From assembly GCA_021107375.1 (NCBI GenBank), contig JAIOSY010000200.1, positions 1-5,164 of the forward strand: DNA of 5,164 nt, in the 5' to 3' direction. Positions 3,788-5,164 of this stretch are shown here, in pieces; position 1 is the first letter of the stretch, and every line of letters starts with the position of its first letter. The notes beneath the pieces were generated by a model. That model had not been told where the DNA came from. It worked only from the letters and a program-made list of their open reading frames with translations, and searched no databases. The position numbers and the translations under genes are program-made. The stretch comes from Sulfurimonas sp. (lineage in GTDB: Bacteria > Campylobacterota > Campylobacteria > Campylobacterales > Sulfurimonadaceae).

Positions 3788-5164
3788 ATGAAATATATTT
3801 TAATTTTACTCATCATTATATCCTCTCTTAATGCTAAAGATTTTTCTATAATTATAGAAAAACCTTTTAATAATGCTCTATTTGATATTACCCAAGATTA
3901 CGATAGAGGTATTAGTGCCGTTGGATTCTCTAAAAAGTATAAAACATCTACTTATGCTAATAATTCATATACAAACGCTTTTGACTACCTAGAAAGTCTT
4001 TCAAGTTCTAGTGGCACTATGATGCAACTAATAAAAGTAGACAACCAAGCTAATATTATTATAAATAAAACACCTACTAACTCTGAAGTCAACAAGGCAA
4101 TAGCAGTAGTAAAAACACCTACAAATGGATACTTTATAGGTGGCTATACCCTAGATGGTTCACTTCTTGTATTAAAACTAGACTCAAATGGCAATCAAAT
4201 TTTTAAAAAAATATTTGGCACTAAAAACTATGACAAGATGAATAATTTAATCTTACTTAATGATGGTGGAGTTTTAAGCGTCGGTTTTTCTAGTACATCA
4301 CGTTCTAAAAATGATCCTATATTTGAAACAGGACTTGGATTAAATGACATCTACTTAAGCAGATTCTCAAAAAATGGTAAAAAGCTATGGAGTAAGAAAT
4401 ATGGTACACAGTATGATGATAAAGGGATAGATGCTGTAGAAGCTGATGATGGTTCTATTATTATTGTTAGTACAACTGAATATAATAAAAATCAAAATAT
4501 CACCCTTATGAGAATAGACGAAAATGGAAATAAAATCTGGTTAAACCATTATAAAAAAGAAAATAAAGTAACTCCACATAAAGTTATAAAACTTAGAGAC
4601 AACAACTTTTTACTTTCACTTTCAAAACAAAATGAGATGAATAAAGAACAAATTAGATTGATAAAATTTAACCTTCAAAAAGATATTATTGATGATAAAG
4701 AGATATATACATCATATTCAAGTGTGCTTAAAGATATAAAAGAGTATTCAGATGGCTCTTTTATCGGAGTTGGATATGTGCAAGATACTTATAATACAGA
4801 TGCTCTGGTTATGATGATAGACAACAAATTAAATATGGTTACACAAGCTCATTATGGTGATGAAAATTATGATATATTTAACGCTGTAGCAATACTCCAC
4901 AATTCTCAAGCTGGTGCGGCTGGAATCCATACAAATAAATATTCTCAAGAATCAAACATGTGGATAGCAAAAATCAATCGAGATGCAACACTTTCTCAAA
5001 TATCTACAAACATTGATACTTTTTACAAGCAACTCCTTAAAATTTTTAAAACTGAGATAGATGCAAATAAACTTATTATCAAAGAAGACTTAAGCTTAGA
5101 ATTTACAGATAAAACACTATTGTTTCAGGTAGGTAAATATAAGTTAACTGCGTTACAAAAAGAA
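3788..5164 (+). CDS. Secreted beta-propeller protein with C-terminal OmpA-like domain, cut by window edge
   Basis: The frame runs 459 codons from the ATG at 3788 and is still open at the window end. Residues 1-16 are a signal peptide ending SLNA, with cleavage before KDF. Residues 27-405 hold about seven degenerate repeats of 45-70 residues, each a four-strand pattern with GGxxxVGxS-like, L-x-K-x-D-x-N-G-N and W-x-K-x-YG elements; boundaries fall near 97, 144, 206, 256, 307 and 357. The clearest are repeats 2-4, for example LDSNGNQIFKKIFG and FSKNGKKLWSKKYG. Seven repeats suit a seven-bladed beta propeller. After a helical linker (406-428), LSLEFTDKTLLFQVGKYKLT (435-454) matches the start of an OmpA-like domain, which binds peptidoglycan in the periplasm. 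The likely role is an envelope protein fixed to the cell wall with the propeller as a binding platform; ligand unknown. No near ribosome binding site. It diverges from the zapB/zapA-like operon. A PQQ enzyme is unlikely, since I see no such motifs. Confidence 0.75.
   Translation, partial: MKYILILLIIISSLNAKDFSIIIEKPFNNALFDITQDYDRGISAVGFSKKYKTSTYANNSYTNAFDYLESLSSSSGTMMQLIKVDNQANIIINKTPTNSEVNKAIAVVKTPTNGYFIGGYTLDGSLLVLKLDSNGNQIFKKIFGTKNYDKMNNLILLNDGGVLSVGFSSTSRSKNDPIFETGLGLNDIYLSRFSKNGKKLWSKKYGTQYDDKGIDAVEADDGSIIIVSTTEYNKNQNITLMRIDENGNKIWLNHYKKENKVTPHKVIKLRDNNFLLSLSKQNEMNKEQIRLIKFNLQKDIIDDKEIYTSYSSVLKDIKEYSDGSFIGVGYVQDTYNTDALVMMIDNKLNMVTQAHYGDENYDIFNAVAILHNSQAGAAGIHTNKYSQESNMWIAKINRDATLSQISTNIDTFYKQLLKIFKTEIDANKLIIKEDLSLEFTDKTLLFQVGKYKLTALQKE

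Noticed and set aside
3788..5164. PQQ-dependent dehydrogenase as the identity of the propeller protein
   Set aside because: Although the repeats have propeller-like W and G positions, the typical eight W-motifs and cofactor-binding residues are not visible and an OmpA-like domain follows.

Overview
The window is AT-rich (roughly 70% A+T by eye) and looks like chromosomal DNA of a Campylobacterota (epsilonproteobacterial) species, perhaps a Sulfurimonas-like lineage. The evidence is the codon bias (AGA, TTA, ATA, AAA), promoters with TATAAT-like -10 boxes but no recognisable -35 boxes, and the character of the Y-family polymerase and ZapA/ZapB-like proteins. The genus is an inference from composition and family resemblance; no 16S or other decisive marker is present.

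Layout. Minus strand, 1-485: the N-terminal half of cysteine synthase (cysK), cut by the window edge. Minus strand, 573-1844: a Y-family translesion DNA polymerase with an unusual insertion in its palm region and a UmuC-like tail. A divergent intergenic region (1845-2073) holds a perfect palindrome, several -10 boxes and a 20-codon leader ORF. Plus strand, 2074-2568: a membrane-anchored SprT-like zinc metallopeptidase. The stretch 2569-3222 has no large gene, but carries a 45-codon minus-strand ORF with a good ribosome binding site (2649-2786), an initiator tRNA-fMet (2953-3029) and a tRNA-Arg with anticodon GCG (3094-3170), both on the minus strand. Minus strand, 3223-3678: a tight pair of small genes resembling zapB (coiled coil) and zapA. 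Plus strand, 3788 to the window end: a secreted protein with about seven beta-propeller repeats followed by the start of an OmpA-like peptidoglycan-binding domain, open at the right edge.

The genes are mostly independent units: sulfur assimilation, DNA damage tolerance, envelope proteolysis, cell division, tRNA supply and envelope attachment. The polymerase and the SprT-like gene diverge from one intergenic region and could share a regulator bound at the palindrome. There is no CRISPR array, insertion sequence, phage gene or obvious defence system. The points most worth a second look are the abnormal tRNA-Arg (A54, a C11-U24 mismatch and a GCG anticodon), the propeller-OmpA architecture, the anchored SprT-like protein, the polymerase insertion, and three SD-less genes that each have a -10 box 5 or 6 nt before the ATG, suggesting leaderless mRNAs.
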